Made by a program: the position numbers and the translations under genes
DNA from: Anoxybacillus amylolyticus
GTDB taxonomy: Bacteria; Bacillota; Bacilli; Bacillales; Anoxybacillaceae
Assembly: GCF_001634285.1 (NCBI RefSeq)
Contig: NZ_CP015438.1
Location: 2,120,001 to 2,184,000, forward strand
Direction: 5' to 3'
DNA length: 64,000 nt
The notes under the pieces: generated by a model
The model's input: the letters and a program-made list of their open reading frames with translations, nothing else
What the model was told of the DNA's origin: nothing
Database searches by the model: none
Shown here: positions 18,909 through 27,032 of the stretch, in pieces
Layout: the number at the start of each line of letters is the position of its first letter
Position numbering within the stretch: the stretch's first letter is position 1

Positions 18909-18940
18909 CTAAAAAAGCCAGGGAAACCCAGCTTTTTTAG
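18909..18940. terminator. Terminator at the MFS gene stop
   Basis: CTAAAAAAG (18909-18917) pairs with CTTTTTTAG (18932-18940), extended by GGG/CCC at the loop. It can work in both directions and overlaps the MFS stop codon. Confidence 0.8.
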
Positions 18941-20139
18941 TTCACCTGCCCTTCTTTCGGCAACAAAAATGTTAAAATGCCAAGAAGTGGGAGAAAACTG
19001 CACATTGTCATAAGTGTTTTTAATGTGTAGACGTCGGCGATTTTTCCAAGCACTACCGCTCCAAGCGCCCCCATGCCAAACGCAAGACCTACAATTAAGC
19101 CAGACGCCATGCCGACATTACCGGGGAGCAGTTCTTGCGCATACACGACAAACGTTGCAAAGCTCGAAGATAAAACAAACCCGGCGATAAAAACAACCGG
19201 CAAAACAAGCGCAAGTGGGAGATATGGGAGCATAAGCGCAAACGGTGCTGTGCCAAGCGTCGATGCAATCATTAAATTTCGTCTGCCAAAGCGGTCTGCC
19301 AACGGGCCGCCGAAAAACGTGCCTATCGCGCCCGCAATCATAAACACAAATAAATATAATTGCGCTTCTCGAATCGAAATGCCGTAATATTTGATTAAGT
19401 AAAACTGATAATAATTAGAAATTCCAGCGTAATACCATGAACGGGCAAAGACTAAAAAGACTAAGAGCACTAACGCAAAAATGACTCGTCGGCGTCCTGC
19501 TTTATCCATTGTTGCGACGCCTTTTTGCTTGCGCGTGCGAGCAGCTTCCAATTTTCCTGCATACCATTTCGACACCCAAAATAGCACAAGCATGCCAACG
19601 AGCGCGACAAGCGCGAACCAACCTGCTCCTTTTTGTCCGAATGGAACAAAAATAAGCGCCGTAAACAGCGGTGCTAGCGCGTTTCCTGTATTACCGCCGA
19701 CTTGATAAATCGACTGTGCAAGCCCCCGCTTTTCCCCTGCGGCAAAATAAACAACGCGCGACCCTTCCGGATGAAACACCGCAGAACCTAAGCCGATAAA
19801 AAGAACGGCGAATAAAACAAAGAAAAAGTGCGGCGCAAACGCCAATCCAATCATCCCTAGTAAACTAGCGGCCATGCCAAGCGGCAAAAAATGCGGCGAA
19901 GGGTGGCGGTCAGAAAACAAACCGACGACCGGCTGAAGTACCGATGATGTCATATTAAGCACAAAGGCAATCCAACCAATTTGCGTATACGACAATTTCA
20001 TCGTTGATTCTAAAACTGGAAAAAGCGCGGGGACGACGGCTTGCATCGCATCATTTAACAAATGGCCGACGCTAATCGCAATTAAAATCGGATACACCGT
20101 CGTGCGAATGCATAAAGCCTGATCTACATTTGCTTGCAT
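18937..20139 (-). CDS. MFS exporter of the fosmidomycin-resistance (Fsr) type
   Basis: A 400-residue major facilitator with about 12 membrane segments. The N-terminal region ISVGHLLNDAMQAVVPALFPVLE and the loop SDRHPSPHFLPLGM between segments 2 and 3, with QSIYQVGGNTGNALAPL in segment 5, resemble the Fsr/YfnC group of drug exporters. The loop between segments 8 and 9 has GGPLADRFGRRN. The start is taken at ATG 20139, with AAGGAGAGG 7 nt upstream; the frame is open farther, but that part is unlike MFS proteins. The actual substrate is unknown. It is monocistronic with its own promoter and terminator. Confidence 0.85.
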   Translation of the reverse strand: MQANVDQALCIRTTVYPILIAISVGHLLNDAMQAVVPALFPVLESTMKLSYTQIGWIAFVLNMTSSVLQPVVGLFSDRHPSPHFLPLGMAASLLGMIGLAFAPHFFFVLFAVLFIGLGSAVFHPEGSRVVYFAAGEKRGLAQSIYQVGGNTGNALAPLFTALIFVPFGQKGAGWFALVALVGMLVLFWVSKWYAGKLEAARTRKQKGVATMDKAGRRRVIFALVLLVFLVFARSWYYAGISNYYQFYLIKYYGISIREAQLYLFVFMIAGAIGTFFGGPLADRFGRRNLMIASTLGTAPFALMLPYLPLALVLPVVFIAGFVLSSSFATFVVYAQELLPGNVGMASGLIVGLAFGMGALGAVVLGKIADVYTLKTLMTMCSFLPLLGILTFLLPKEGQVN

Positions 20140-20175
20140 TTTTTTCCTCTCCTTGCCATAGAACTGAATATTTAC

Positions 20176-20203
20176 ATTATAATCCTTTTTGCAAATGTTG
20201 CAA
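20176..20203 (-). promoter_or_regulatory. Candidate promoter of the MFS gene
   Basis: TTGCAA (20203-20198) and TATAAT (20181-20176) on the minus strand with a 16-bp spacer. TTGCAA occurs again close by (in TTGCAAcatTTGCAA), so a regulator site is possible. Confidence 0.65.
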
Positions 20204-20223
20204 TTTTTTTGCTCTTGCAAAAC

Positions 20224-20252
20224 AAAAACCGCCCATTATGTGGACGGTTTTT
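20224..20252 (-). terminator. Terminator downstream of the DUF2157 gene
   Basis: AAAAACCG (20224-20231) pairs with CGGTTTTT (20245-20252), giving a T-tract on either strand; it lies about 40 nt past the stop. Confidence 0.75.
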
Positions 20253-20289
20253 CTAACGTTCAAGCGTTCAACATCGCTTATGCTAGTTA

Positions 20290-22377
20290 TTAATCGCTTA
20301 CCTTTTCTAAAATGGCATCACCGGTTTGGCTGACACGAACGTAGGCAAAGCGGGCACGGCGCTGCACGTCTCCTCCTGTTTTTTCTGGAACAAAATACGA
20401 CTCAATTCCGTAAACGACTGTATCGCCATTGAGTTTGCCGTTCATTAATACATCACCAGTTTGATAAGCGTCCGAGTGGTACAGCTTTCCGTTAAGCGAA
20501 TATATATCGACGAAACGATAAACCCCCTCTTCGTCTTTTCGCAAAATAACTTGAATCGTCCCGCGTTCGTCCACGTTTTTTACCGTCGAAATTTCGTAGC
20601 CAAGCCGCACATAGTCCCCTTGCAACAACGAGCGCGGATCGATCGGCACTAACTGTAGCTTCACCAGCTTTCCGTGCGTTAAGAGCTGTTCTTTCGAAAA
20701 CGCAGTATATCCGATGGCTGCTACTTGTAACGCAATGATTCCGATAAGTAGCCCTTTTTTCCGAAAAATACTTTTTTCTGTAAAAACAAGCGGTTTTCGT
20801 TTTTCGAAAAGCGCAGTAACCGTAAGCAATACAATGCCAGCAAGCGAGAACGTAAGCGACTTATGCAACAAATCCCACGCATATTCGTAATATTTCCACA
20901 CAAAAAATATCCACCAATACCCCCATGCGACGGCACGTTCATATCGATCTTTTTGAAAAAAGAGAAAGCCGAACAGAGCTGTGACAAACAATATATGAAA
21001 TAATACGTCCCATCGATCGGCGATATCAGTAGTCATTAGTACAAGCGCACCAAAACTAAGTGAAAGGAAAACGATTCGTTCGTGCTTCCTTTTACTAAAC
21101 GTGTATAATATGCCATTAAAAATCAAAACAACTAGCAGCATGAAGCGAAAATCGTCCGTCCAGTGAGATACAATGATGGCGCCATAAATGGACAGAGCGA
21201 TGGCCGTCATGATGCGCACCCCTATTGGAGAACGGAAAAACAATCCGGCTAAAACAGCGCTATAGCCGGCTAAAAAGAAAACGGAAACGCCAGAAGCGCT
21301 AAACGCTCCAAGCATATAGCCAACGGCTAATAACGTATACCGCACGACTTTGTTTCCTTTGCGCCAAACGAGCGCTGGCACGACAAACCCGCCAATGGCT
21401 AACAAAAACAACATATACGGGGAAAAATCGTTCGTCCATAAGGCGATAAGCCCCATCACACTCGAAACGACAAGCGCGGAAGCAACAGCGGTTACGAGCG
21501 CTTGAAACAATGCGACGAACACTTTTCCTTTCTCGTCAGAAGCAGAAGTAGCATTAGAAACAGAAGAACGCCTCATCGTCCGCTTTACTAAAAGTGCGCC
21601 CATATAAATAATGGCAGCCGCTAGCAACAGCCCGGAAAAAAACACCCATTCTTGAAAATACTGTTCAACGAACCGGAAATATTGCGTGATGAAAAACGCG
21701 CCAGCAAAAACGCCTGTAAGTAACACATACGACCGCCGTTTGAGAAAATAAAAGAGAGCAAAAAACAAAAGCGCATATGCATACGGCCAAAATTTGAATT
21801 TCTCCCCCGTTATCCCGATCACAAACAAAACAAATAGCCAGCCGTGCATTGCAATATAGGCCGCGTACGCCATGGTCGAACGGCTGATAGCAAAAATGAC
21901 CGCATTACTAACGGCAAACAAGAGAAGAAGCACAAACGACTCCCATTCACTTCGTTCGATTTGGTAAGAAGACGGAAAATAATAAAACCAAAATGTAAGC
22001 TGTAATAACAAAACGCTCAACAACCGAAGAGGGGAATAGCGGGTCAATAAAGCAAAAAAGGAGCTAGGAATGAGCCAAATAAGAAAGAGCCAAAAACTGT
22101 CGGCGTGGGAGTTGTAAATTTGCCCAATAAGCGCAACCGAAATGCCAAACGCAATCGCCCCGCACACAAACAGCCAATGGCTTAAAAACCGGTGGCGCTT
22201 CACTGTATAGGCGACAACCGCGCTCCCACCGTAAAACAATCCCATCATCCCGATGCTTAACGCCACTTTCGTCAGTCGGTCAAACCCTTGCCAATTCGCC
22301 GCAAAAAAATAAATTATCGCCGCTACAAGCAGGGATATCCCAAGCAAATACCCTGTCTTCACCACACGTTCGACCAT
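20290..22377 (-). CDS. Large membrane protein with DUF2157 and GDYXXLXY domains
   Basis: A 695-residue protein with about 18 hydrophobic segments. The N-terminal 150 residues resemble DUF2157 (LVAAIIYFFAANWQGFDRLTK, then GQIYNSHADSFWLFL). After a long membrane region comes a C-terminal extracytoplasmic domain with QGDYVRLGYEI near residue 605, the GDYXXLXY signature, and two short beta-rich motifs behind it. Function is unknown; GDYXXLXY proteins are membrane-anchored and uncharacterised. ATG 22377 follows AAAGGAGG by 7 nt; the frame opens 7 codons earlier, but that ATG lies upstream of the SD. It lies behind the SipW-like gene but has its own promoter. Confidence 0.85.
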   Translation of the reverse strand: MVERVVKTGYLLGISLLVAAIIYFFAANWQGFDRLTKVALSIGMMGLFYGGSAVVAYTVKRHRFLSHWLFVCGAIAFGISVALIGQIYNSHADSFWLFLIWLIPSSFFALLTRYSPLRLLSVLLLQLTFWFYYFPSSYQIERSEWESFVLLLLFAVSNAVIFAISRSTMAYAAYIAMHGWLFVLFVIGITGEKFKFWPYAYALLFFALFYFLKRRSYVLLTGVFAGAFFITQYFRFVEQYFQEWVFFSGLLLAAAIIYMGALLVKRTMRRSSVSNATSASDEKGKVFVALFQALVTAVASALVVSSVMGLIALWTNDFSPYMLFLLAIGGFVVPALVWRKGNKVVRYTLLAVGYMLGAFSASGVSVFFLAGYSAVLAGLFFRSPIGVRIMTAIALSIYGAIIVSHWTDDFRFMLLVVLIFNGILYTFSKRKHERIVFLSLSFGALVLMTTDIADRWDVLFHILFVTALFGFLFFQKDRYERAVAWGYWWIFFVWKYYEYAWDLLHKSLTFSLAGIVLLTVTALFEKRKPLVFTEKSIFRKKGLLIGIIALQVAAIGYTAFSKEQLLTHGKLVKLQLVPIDPRSLLQGDYVRLGYEISTVKNVDERGTIQVILRKDEEGVYRFVDIYSLNGKLYHSDAYQTGDVLMNGKLNGDTVVYGIESYFVPEKTGGDVQRRARFAYVRVSQTGDAILEKVSD

Positions 22378-22404
22378 CGTTCCGCCTCCTTTTGGCATAC
22401 CTTT

Positions 22405-22433
22405 ACTATAAGTATACTACAGTTTCTTGTCAG
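22405..22433 (-). promoter_or_regulatory. Candidate promoter of the DUF2157 gene
   Basis: CTGACA (22433-22428) and TATAGT (22410-22405) on the minus strand, spacer 17 bp. Confidence 0.55.
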
Positions 22434-22442
22434 AAGATACAA

Positions 22443-23390
22443 CTACAGTAAGTTCACTTGTAATGTAATCGGTACTTGAAACGAAAGACCGGTAGCTCCA
22501 TCCGAAATAACGATAACTCCTCGATACGTCCCTGGGATAGAAAGAAGCGGCAAAAAAGCTATTTTTAACGGGACGGAAACGGTGTCGCCCGCTGCGATCG
22601 AGAACGAAGCCGGAACGCTAACAATATAACCGATACCAACGAGCGAGAGCGGGGGACGGGAAACGTTTTGCACCGTAAGTGAAACGGTTCTTGTTCCGTT
22701 TGTTTTATTCGTAATCGTAAACACATTAGAAACCGTTGTCTGAAAGTTAACGACACCGGAAACGGTACCAACATCTAATGCAAGCGTTGCATTTCGCCCG
22801 GTAGATACGTATGCGTTTTGATTTGAAGGCTGTTTCGTTGAGGTGCTGTCTAGCAAGTAATAAAAGAAAAAACTTGAACCCGTTGTCACATAACTCGGGG
22901 TAGCAGCTGCCGATTGAAACGTTGCATGGGCATTAAAAGGAAATAGGACGAGAAATACACAAACGAGCAAGTGCCGATACCAAAAAAGCAAAAAAAGTAG
23001 TACGATAAGCCAAGCGTAGGATTTGATGACGTTGAGCCATGCACCGAGTAGCGGAATATGCATCACATACACTCCACGAACATTTGCCCGGCTAATGGTC
23101 ACAGGATCGTGAATAATGTTCGCATCCCCTTTTGTTTCAAGCGTGATTGTCTCTCCTTGTACTCGATGTAGCACGTACGCTTTAAACGGCGAATAGTAAA
23201 ATAACACGATCTTTCCTACTAACGGCTCCTTTTCCAATAGTGGCTTTGTAATGACGAGTGAGCCTTTCGGTACAGTTGGTGCCATACTGTTCGTCAACAC
23301 GACATTTGCTCTCCAACCGTTTAAATAAAACAAGCAGGCGCATAAACAAAAAAAGAACGACATCAGCAATAGCCAATGTATTTTTTTCAT
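22443..23390 (-). CDS. SipW-type signal peptidase I with an extra C-terminal extracytoplasmic domain
   Basis: A 315-residue protein. Residues 1-153 form an ER/SipW-type signal peptidase: an N-terminal anchor, the nucleophile Ser35 in TNSMAPTVPKGS, His75 in AYVLHRV where bacterial SPase I has Lys, acidic residues in KGDANIIHD, and a second membrane span near 124-150. Ordinary SipW proteins end soon after. Here a further 165 residues follow, starting at NAHATFQSAAATP, which looks like an export cleavage site, and continuing as a Ser/Thr/Val-rich beta-sandwich-like domain. The start overlaps the end of the camelysin-like gene by 4 nt, so they are coupled. The natural role would be cleaving that partner at the cell surface. 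Confidence 0.85.
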   Translation of the reverse strand: MKKIHWLLLMSFFFCLCACLFYLNGWRANVVLTNSMAPTVPKGSLVITKPLLEKEPLVGKIVLFYYSPFKAYVLHRVQGETITLETKGDANIIHDPVTISRANVRGVYVMHIPLLGAWLNVIKSYAWLIVLLFLLFWYRHLLVCVFLVLFPFNAHATFQSAAATPSYVTTGSSFFFYYLLDSTSTKQPSNQNAYVSTGRNATLALDVGTVSGVVNFQTTVSNVFTITNKTNGTRTVSLTVQNVSRPPLSLVGIGYIVSVPASFSIAAGDTVSVPLKIAFLPLLSIPGTYRGVIVISDGATGLSFQVPITLQVNLL

Positions 23391-23923
23391 CGCGCAGCCC
23401 CCGGCAATTGCATCGCAGAAACAGTAAAAGTAATCGTCTCCGTTAAGTTTTGAAAAGCGTTATTTGCTGTTACTGGAAAGGTAATCGTAAATTGAAGCTG
23501 ATCACTCGCCCCAGGTGCTAGCAATAATTCCGGATTAGGGTTTGTATTAATGTTAGAAATCGGACCAGTAAAATACGTTGTTGCATCTTTTACAATTGTT
23601 AATTGCAAGCCGTTCGTTTTATCTGTCCATAATAATGTATTGTTCGTAGCACTACCTTGAATGGAGTAAGTAAACGGAACCGTACCGTCGTTTTTGACTG
23701 TTACCGTTCGCTGAATGACATCTCCAGGAATCAAATTAGAAACATTAAAAATAGGAGAAGGTGAAACAGAAACTTTTAATGTAGCAGTTGAAGCAGTATT
23801 GTTTGGTACAGTTTGTTGATCTGTAAATAACGCATTCGTTTCTCCAATTAACCATAACGGAAACAGCAAGAAAAACAAAGCAACAAGCGCTAACCATCTA
23901 TTTTTCCATCGCTTGTACACCAT
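23387..23923 (-). CDS. TasA/camelysin-like secreted protein with SipW-type signal peptide
   Basis: A 178-residue protein. After a basic start and a hydrophobic segment (about 10-27) comes NALFTDQQTVPNNTASTATLKVSV, the pattern of SipW-dependent signal peptides and mature N-termini in TasA, TapA and camelysin. The rest is a beta-rich domain with PGDVIQRTVTVKNDGTVPFTYSI and a C-terminal LTETITFTVSAMQ. Such proteins form biofilm matrix fibres or are surface metalloprotease-like; no HExxH zinc motif is seen. The start ATG follows AAAGGAGG by 4-5 nt. It forms a two-gene operon with its peptidase. Only one matrix protein is present, unlike tapA-sipW-tasA. Confidence 0.8.
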   Translation of the reverse strand: MVYKRWKNRWLALVALFFLLFPLWLIGETNALFTDQQTVPNNTASTATLKVSVSPSPIFNVSNLIPGDVIQRTVTVKNDGTVPFTYSIQGSATNNTLLWTDKTNGLQLTIVKDATTYFTGPISNINTNPNPELLLAPGASDQLQFTITFPVTANNAFQNLTETITFTVSAMQLPGAAR

Positions 23924-23933
23924 CGTACCTCCT

Positions 23934-23963
23934 TTAATATGTGGTTTTCATATAAGTATGCAA
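23934..23963 (-). promoter_or_regulatory. Candidate promoter of the matrix protein/peptidase operon
   Basis: TTGCAT (23963-23958) and TATTAA (23939-23934) with an 18-bp spacer on the minus strand. Confidence 0.4.
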
Positions 23964-24018
23964 AGGAAGAACGAGAGGTGTGGACATTTACAACAAAACA
24001 GGGAGGGGCGGAAGTAAA

Positions 24019-24155
24019 TAAGAAAAGCGCCCGCCTATCGGCGAAGAGCGCACAAGCTCCACCGAGGAGACTTAGCCGCCAAAAGAAGGGACGAAGCGCA
24101 TCACACCGATGGCGCTTGGAGCTAGACAACTCTCTTCCTAATTACAAAATTTTAT
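24019..24155 (+). repeat. Dispersed repeat family B, copy 2, cut by ISL3
   Basis: The short version of family B, lacking the internal insert: TAAGAAAAGC, GCGCCCGCCTATCGGCG, CACCGAGGAG, then CACCGATGGCGCTTGGAGC. The ISL3 element sits exactly in the tail. The repeat resumes after the IS as AATTTTATAC (25491-25500), matching the uninterrupted tail of copy 3. Confidence 0.85.
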
Positions 24156-24225
24156 GGCTCTTCACCACAAGTTGTACTTGATCATTTAAGATAGGTGTGC
24201 ATAGAGAAAATAGAGGGTACAAAAA

Positions 24226-24285
24226 ATGCGAATTTTCCTGTATGGTAAAGGTGACCAAACCAAACCATTGGAGGAAAATTCGCAT
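24226..24285 (+). promoter_or_regulatory. Hairpin hiding the ISL3 transposase ribosome binding site
   Basis: ATGCGAATTTTCCT (24226-24239) is an exact inverted copy of AGGAAAATTCGCAT (24272-24285), separated by 32 nt. The right arm covers most of GGAGG (24270-24274) and the first two bases of the ATG (24284). Transcripts entering from outside would fold this and block translation, while one starting inside the loop would not. Confidence 0.75.
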
Positions 24286-25456
24286 GTACTCTCAGTTTAT
24301 CAAAGAACTCATCGATTTACCAGATGTTTTGATTCAAAAGGTACGAAAAGAAGAAGAACGTTGGATTTTCGAACTTTCTCTGCCCGAACAATGCCCGTTA
24401 TGTCCTGTCTGCTTGAAGCGCACGATCAAAATGACATGCAAAAAGAAGCAATGGATGCATGGCTATGCTCAGCGAATCGGAATTTTTTGGATTGAACTTC
24501 CTGTAGAGCGCAGACGTTGTGGTACGTGTGGCATGACATTCAGCACGTCTTATCCAGCCATCGCTCCTCGAAGTGTGGCGACGGATGCTTTTCAGCAATG
24601 GGTCGCGCAATCTTGCATCGGAACATCCATTCAGGCAGTGGCTCGTATGCTCAAGCTTCCTTACACGACCGTTGAACGTTGGTTTTATACTCATGCCCCT
24701 TCCTTCCTATCGAATGAAATCCAACCAAAGGCGGTTTGTGTCGATGAGTTTGCTTTTCGAAAAGGGCATGACTACGGAGTGGCGATCATGGATGCCGAAA
24801 CGGGAGAAGTGTATGCCATTGAAGCAGGAAAGAACGAGGAAGCCATTGGACGTGCGTTGGCTCATGTGTCTGGTTCTGTTCAGTATGTCGTGAGCGATTT
24901 GGCTCCAGCGATGAAAAAAGCGATTCAAGGGATTTGCCCAGAGGCGACACATGTGGTCGATTATTTCCATGTCATTCAGCTGTTTACAGATGCTTTAGAG
25001 CGTTGTCGCAAATATTTAGACAAAGGAGGCAAGAAACATGGAAATGTTCGTTACGTTTGTCGTTTATTGAGCCAATGTCCAGAGAAGCTTATAGAGGAAG
25101 AACGTCAAATTGTACGAGAATGGTGTAATGAAAGCGATTACTTAAAGTCTGTCTACCAATCGCTCCAACATTTTCGCTATGTGTCCAAAAGCAAAGACGT
25201 GCAACAGGCGAAACGACGTTTGGAGGCTTGGATTCATCGGTATTCGTTTTGTCCTTGTTCGGTTGTGCGTGCCATCGCAAAATCACTCGTCAAACGAACA
25301 GACGAAATCATATCGTGCATTTTATCGCCTTATTCGAATGGGAAAATGGAGGGAACGAATAACAAGATCAAGCTGATTAAACGTCGAGGATACGGATACA
25401 GAAATATCCAACGTTTTGCATTGCGGGTTCGGTTAGAAACAGCTAACATACTTTAA
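24284..25456 (+). CDS. ISL3-family transposase
   Basis: A 390-residue transposase, full length. The N-terminus has a zinc-finger-like cysteine set (CPLCPVC near 37-43, RRCGTCG near 78-83) and a helix-turn-helix near 115-133 (SIQAVARMLKLPYTTVERWF). The DDE residues appear intact: Asp154 in CVDEFAFRKG, Asp205 in VVSDLAP and Glu356 in NGKMEGTNN. The ending IKRRGYGYRNIQRFALRV is typical of the family. The start is ATG 24284 behind GGAGG; the frame is open upstream to 24197 without a good ribosome site. Confidence 0.95.
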   Translation: MYSQFIKELIDLPDVLIQKVRKEEERWIFELSLPEQCPLCPVCLKRTIKMTCKKKQWMHGYAQRIGIFWIELPVERRRCGTCGMTFSTSYPAIAPRSVATDAFQQWVAQSCIGTSIQAVARMLKLPYTTVERWFYTHAPSFLSNEIQPKAVCVDEFAFRKGHDYGVAIMDAETGEVYAIEAGKNEEAIGRALAHVSGSVQYVVSDLAPAMKKAIQGICPEATHVVDYFHVIQLFTDALERCRKYLDKGGKKHGNVRYVCRLLSQCPEKLIEEERQIVREWCNESDYLKSVYQSLQHFRYVSKSKDVQQAKRRLEAWIHRYSFCPCSVVRAIAKSLVKRTDEIISCILSPYSNGKMEGTNNKIKLIKRRGYGYRNIQRFALRVRLETANIL

Positions 25457-25519
25457 TGGCAGGGGCAAGTACATCTTTTGGTGATGAACCAATTTTATAC
25501 TCCCTTTCCCATCTTTATT

Positions 25520-25555
25520 AAAAAAGGAATGAACTTCCTTGTTCATCCCTTTTTA
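25520..25555 (-). terminator. Terminator of the ABC/TetR operon
   Basis: AAAAAGG-A-ATGAAC pairs with GTTCAT-C-CCTTTTT around a TTCCTT loop; it overlaps the tetR stop and gives a T-tract on the minus strand. Confidence 0.8.
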
Positions 25556-26220
25556 TCTTCCGTCTTATAAATCCCGTATTGCATAATGCGGAAATAGTCG
25601 TCCAGTTCTTTTACAATATTGTCGGAGTGGAGAAGGAAGTCAAATGGTTTCCTTTGGTATCGTTTTTGGTATTTTTGCGATACGTGGTCGACAATTGCCA
25701 TCGTCATCTCAAGAACCGTATCGGCCGATACATCGTCACGAAGTTTCTCTGTCGGAATTAATTGTTTTAAAAAGATATGTTCAAGCATAAACGCTTCTTC
25801 GTACGTTTCGTAATGTTGCTTTAATAACTCTTCCATCTCTTTTTTAACAGCCGCTGGCGGCGTCAACATCGCTGAAACAGCAAGCTTTGCCTCATACGGA
25901 TATTGAGCAAGCACTCGCTGTTTCGCGAGCGCAATTTCTTTCACTCGCGTAAAAAAATCGGTCGCTGAAACAGATTGCAACGCTTCCATCACTTTTTCCG
26001 CCAATAAGTTTTTCGCGTACGTAACGACATAAAGGTATAAGTTTTTTTTGTTTTTAAAGTAATGAAATAAAAGTCCTTTGGAAATACCGGCACGGCTTGT
26101 AATGACATCCGTTGACGCCCTGTCGTATCCGTTCTTCATAAATTCTTCCATGGCGACGCGAATAATTGTCTGCTTTTTTTCTTCCGGCTGTTTTTCAAAC
26201 GATGAATACAATGGCGACAC
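25543..26220 (-). CDS. TetR-family regulator of the adjacent ABC transporter
   Basis: A 225-residue TetR-type repressor. The helix-turn-helix lies near residues 20-60 (IIRVAMEEFMKNGYDRASTDVITSRAGISKGLLFHYFKNKKNLY), and the rest is a variable helical ligand-binding domain. It is the last gene of an operon with an ABC permease and ATPase, only 2 nt after the permease. Two perfect palindromes overlap the operon promoter at 27927-27975, so the protein probably represses its own operon. The inducer is unknown. Confidence 0.9.
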   Translation of the reverse strand: MSPLYSSFEKQPEEKKQTIIRVAMEEFMKNGYDRASTDVITSRAGISKGLLFHYFKNKKNLYLYVVTYAKNLLAEKVMEALQSVSATDFFTRVKEIALAKQRVLAQYPYEAKLAVSAMLTPPAAVKKEMEELLKQHYETYEEAFMLEHIFLKQLIPTEKLRDDVSADTVLEMTMAIVDHVSQKYQKRYQRKPFDFLLHSDNIVKELDDYFRIMQYGIYKTEDKKG

Positions 26221-26222
26221 CT

Positions 26223-27020
26223 CTAAACAACAATATCTTTCTTTTTATATACCACATATGACATCGCAACGCTAAACAAAATCACTGCGGCCATAATAAA
26301 AACGTATAGTGGCTCTAGTTGCTCGTTGTTAATAATCGGCGCTGCGTCCACGTACTTAAATGGAGTGAAATATTTCAGAAACTCTAAGTCTTCGGAAATA
26401 CCTGACATGATATGGAGAAAATAAGCAACTAATACAAGTCCAAGCGAAATCGATAAGGTATTTCTCGTTTTTCGCATCATCGTCGATAATAAAAATGCCA
26501 CCGCCCCAAACGTTACATGTAATAAAATCGTCGCAATAGTCAACAGTACAAATGTTTTAATCGAAACTTCATGCCCTTTCGCAATGTGAAAACCAAAGAG
26601 GCTAGAAAGAACCGCCGCTGCATTTAACGCAAGAATATTGACAACGACAACCAACCATTTTTCCGTAATAATTCGACTTCTTGTCAAAGGTTTTGATAAT
26701 AAAAATTCAATTGTTTTTTCACTCTCTTCTTTCGCAACAATGTTCGCTCCTAAAATCGTTGCATAAATACTGCCTAATAGTGTTGTCATCATATAAACGC
26801 GAATCCCATAATACCCCATGAAGTTCCCAATATTTAATTGGTCCATACCAAACGCCTTCACCATCGATTTTGGCAACGATTCAAGCAATTTCGTCATTTC
26901 TTTTTGCTGCTCTGCAAATTGTGGAAATACACTTAATGTTAATAACACCAGACCACCGAGCACTGTACTCCAAACAAGTAATGATTTTATATTCCGCTTC
27001 CATTCGCGCATAAAAATCAT
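26223..27020 (-). CDS. ABC-2 type transporter permease
   Basis: A 265-residue membrane protein with six predicted segments and a large outer loop after the first (QFAEQQKEMTKLLESLPKSMVKAFG). A cytoplasmic coupling region EESEKTIEFLLSKPLTRSRIITEKW near 85-115 resembles ABC-2 permeases of the BcrB/NatB type. The start ATG follows AGGAGAG by 6 nt. It pairs with the ATPase 12 nt upstream. The substrate is unknown; drug or peptide export is common for such TetR-linked pairs. Confidence 0.88.
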   Translation of the reverse strand: MIFMREWKRNIKSLLVWSTVLGGLVLLTLSVFPQFAEQQKEMTKLLESLPKSMVKAFGMDQLNIGNFMGYYGIRVYMMTTLLGSIYATILGANIVAKEESEKTIEFLLSKPLTRSRIITEKWLVVVVNILALNAAAVLSSLFGFHIAKGHEVSIKTFVLLTIATILLHVTFGAVAFLLSTMMRKTRNTLSISLGLVLVAYFLHIMSGISEDLEFLKYFTPFKYVDAAPIINNEQLEPLYVFIMAAVILFSVAMSYVVYKKKDIVV

Positions 27021-27032
27021 CGGTTTCTCTCC

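Larger units (their letters stand above)
24156..25490 (+). mobile_element. Complete ISL3-family insertion sequence, 1335 bp
   Basis: Terminal inverted repeats of 25 bp (24156-24180 and 25466-25490) match at 21 positions; the left begins GGCTCTTCACCACAAGTTG and the right, reversed, GGTTCATCACCAAAAGATG. An identical 8-bp target duplication AATTTTAT flanks it (24148-24155 and 25491-25498), the size expected of ISL3. The single transposase gene is intact, so the element may be active. Confidence 0.95.
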
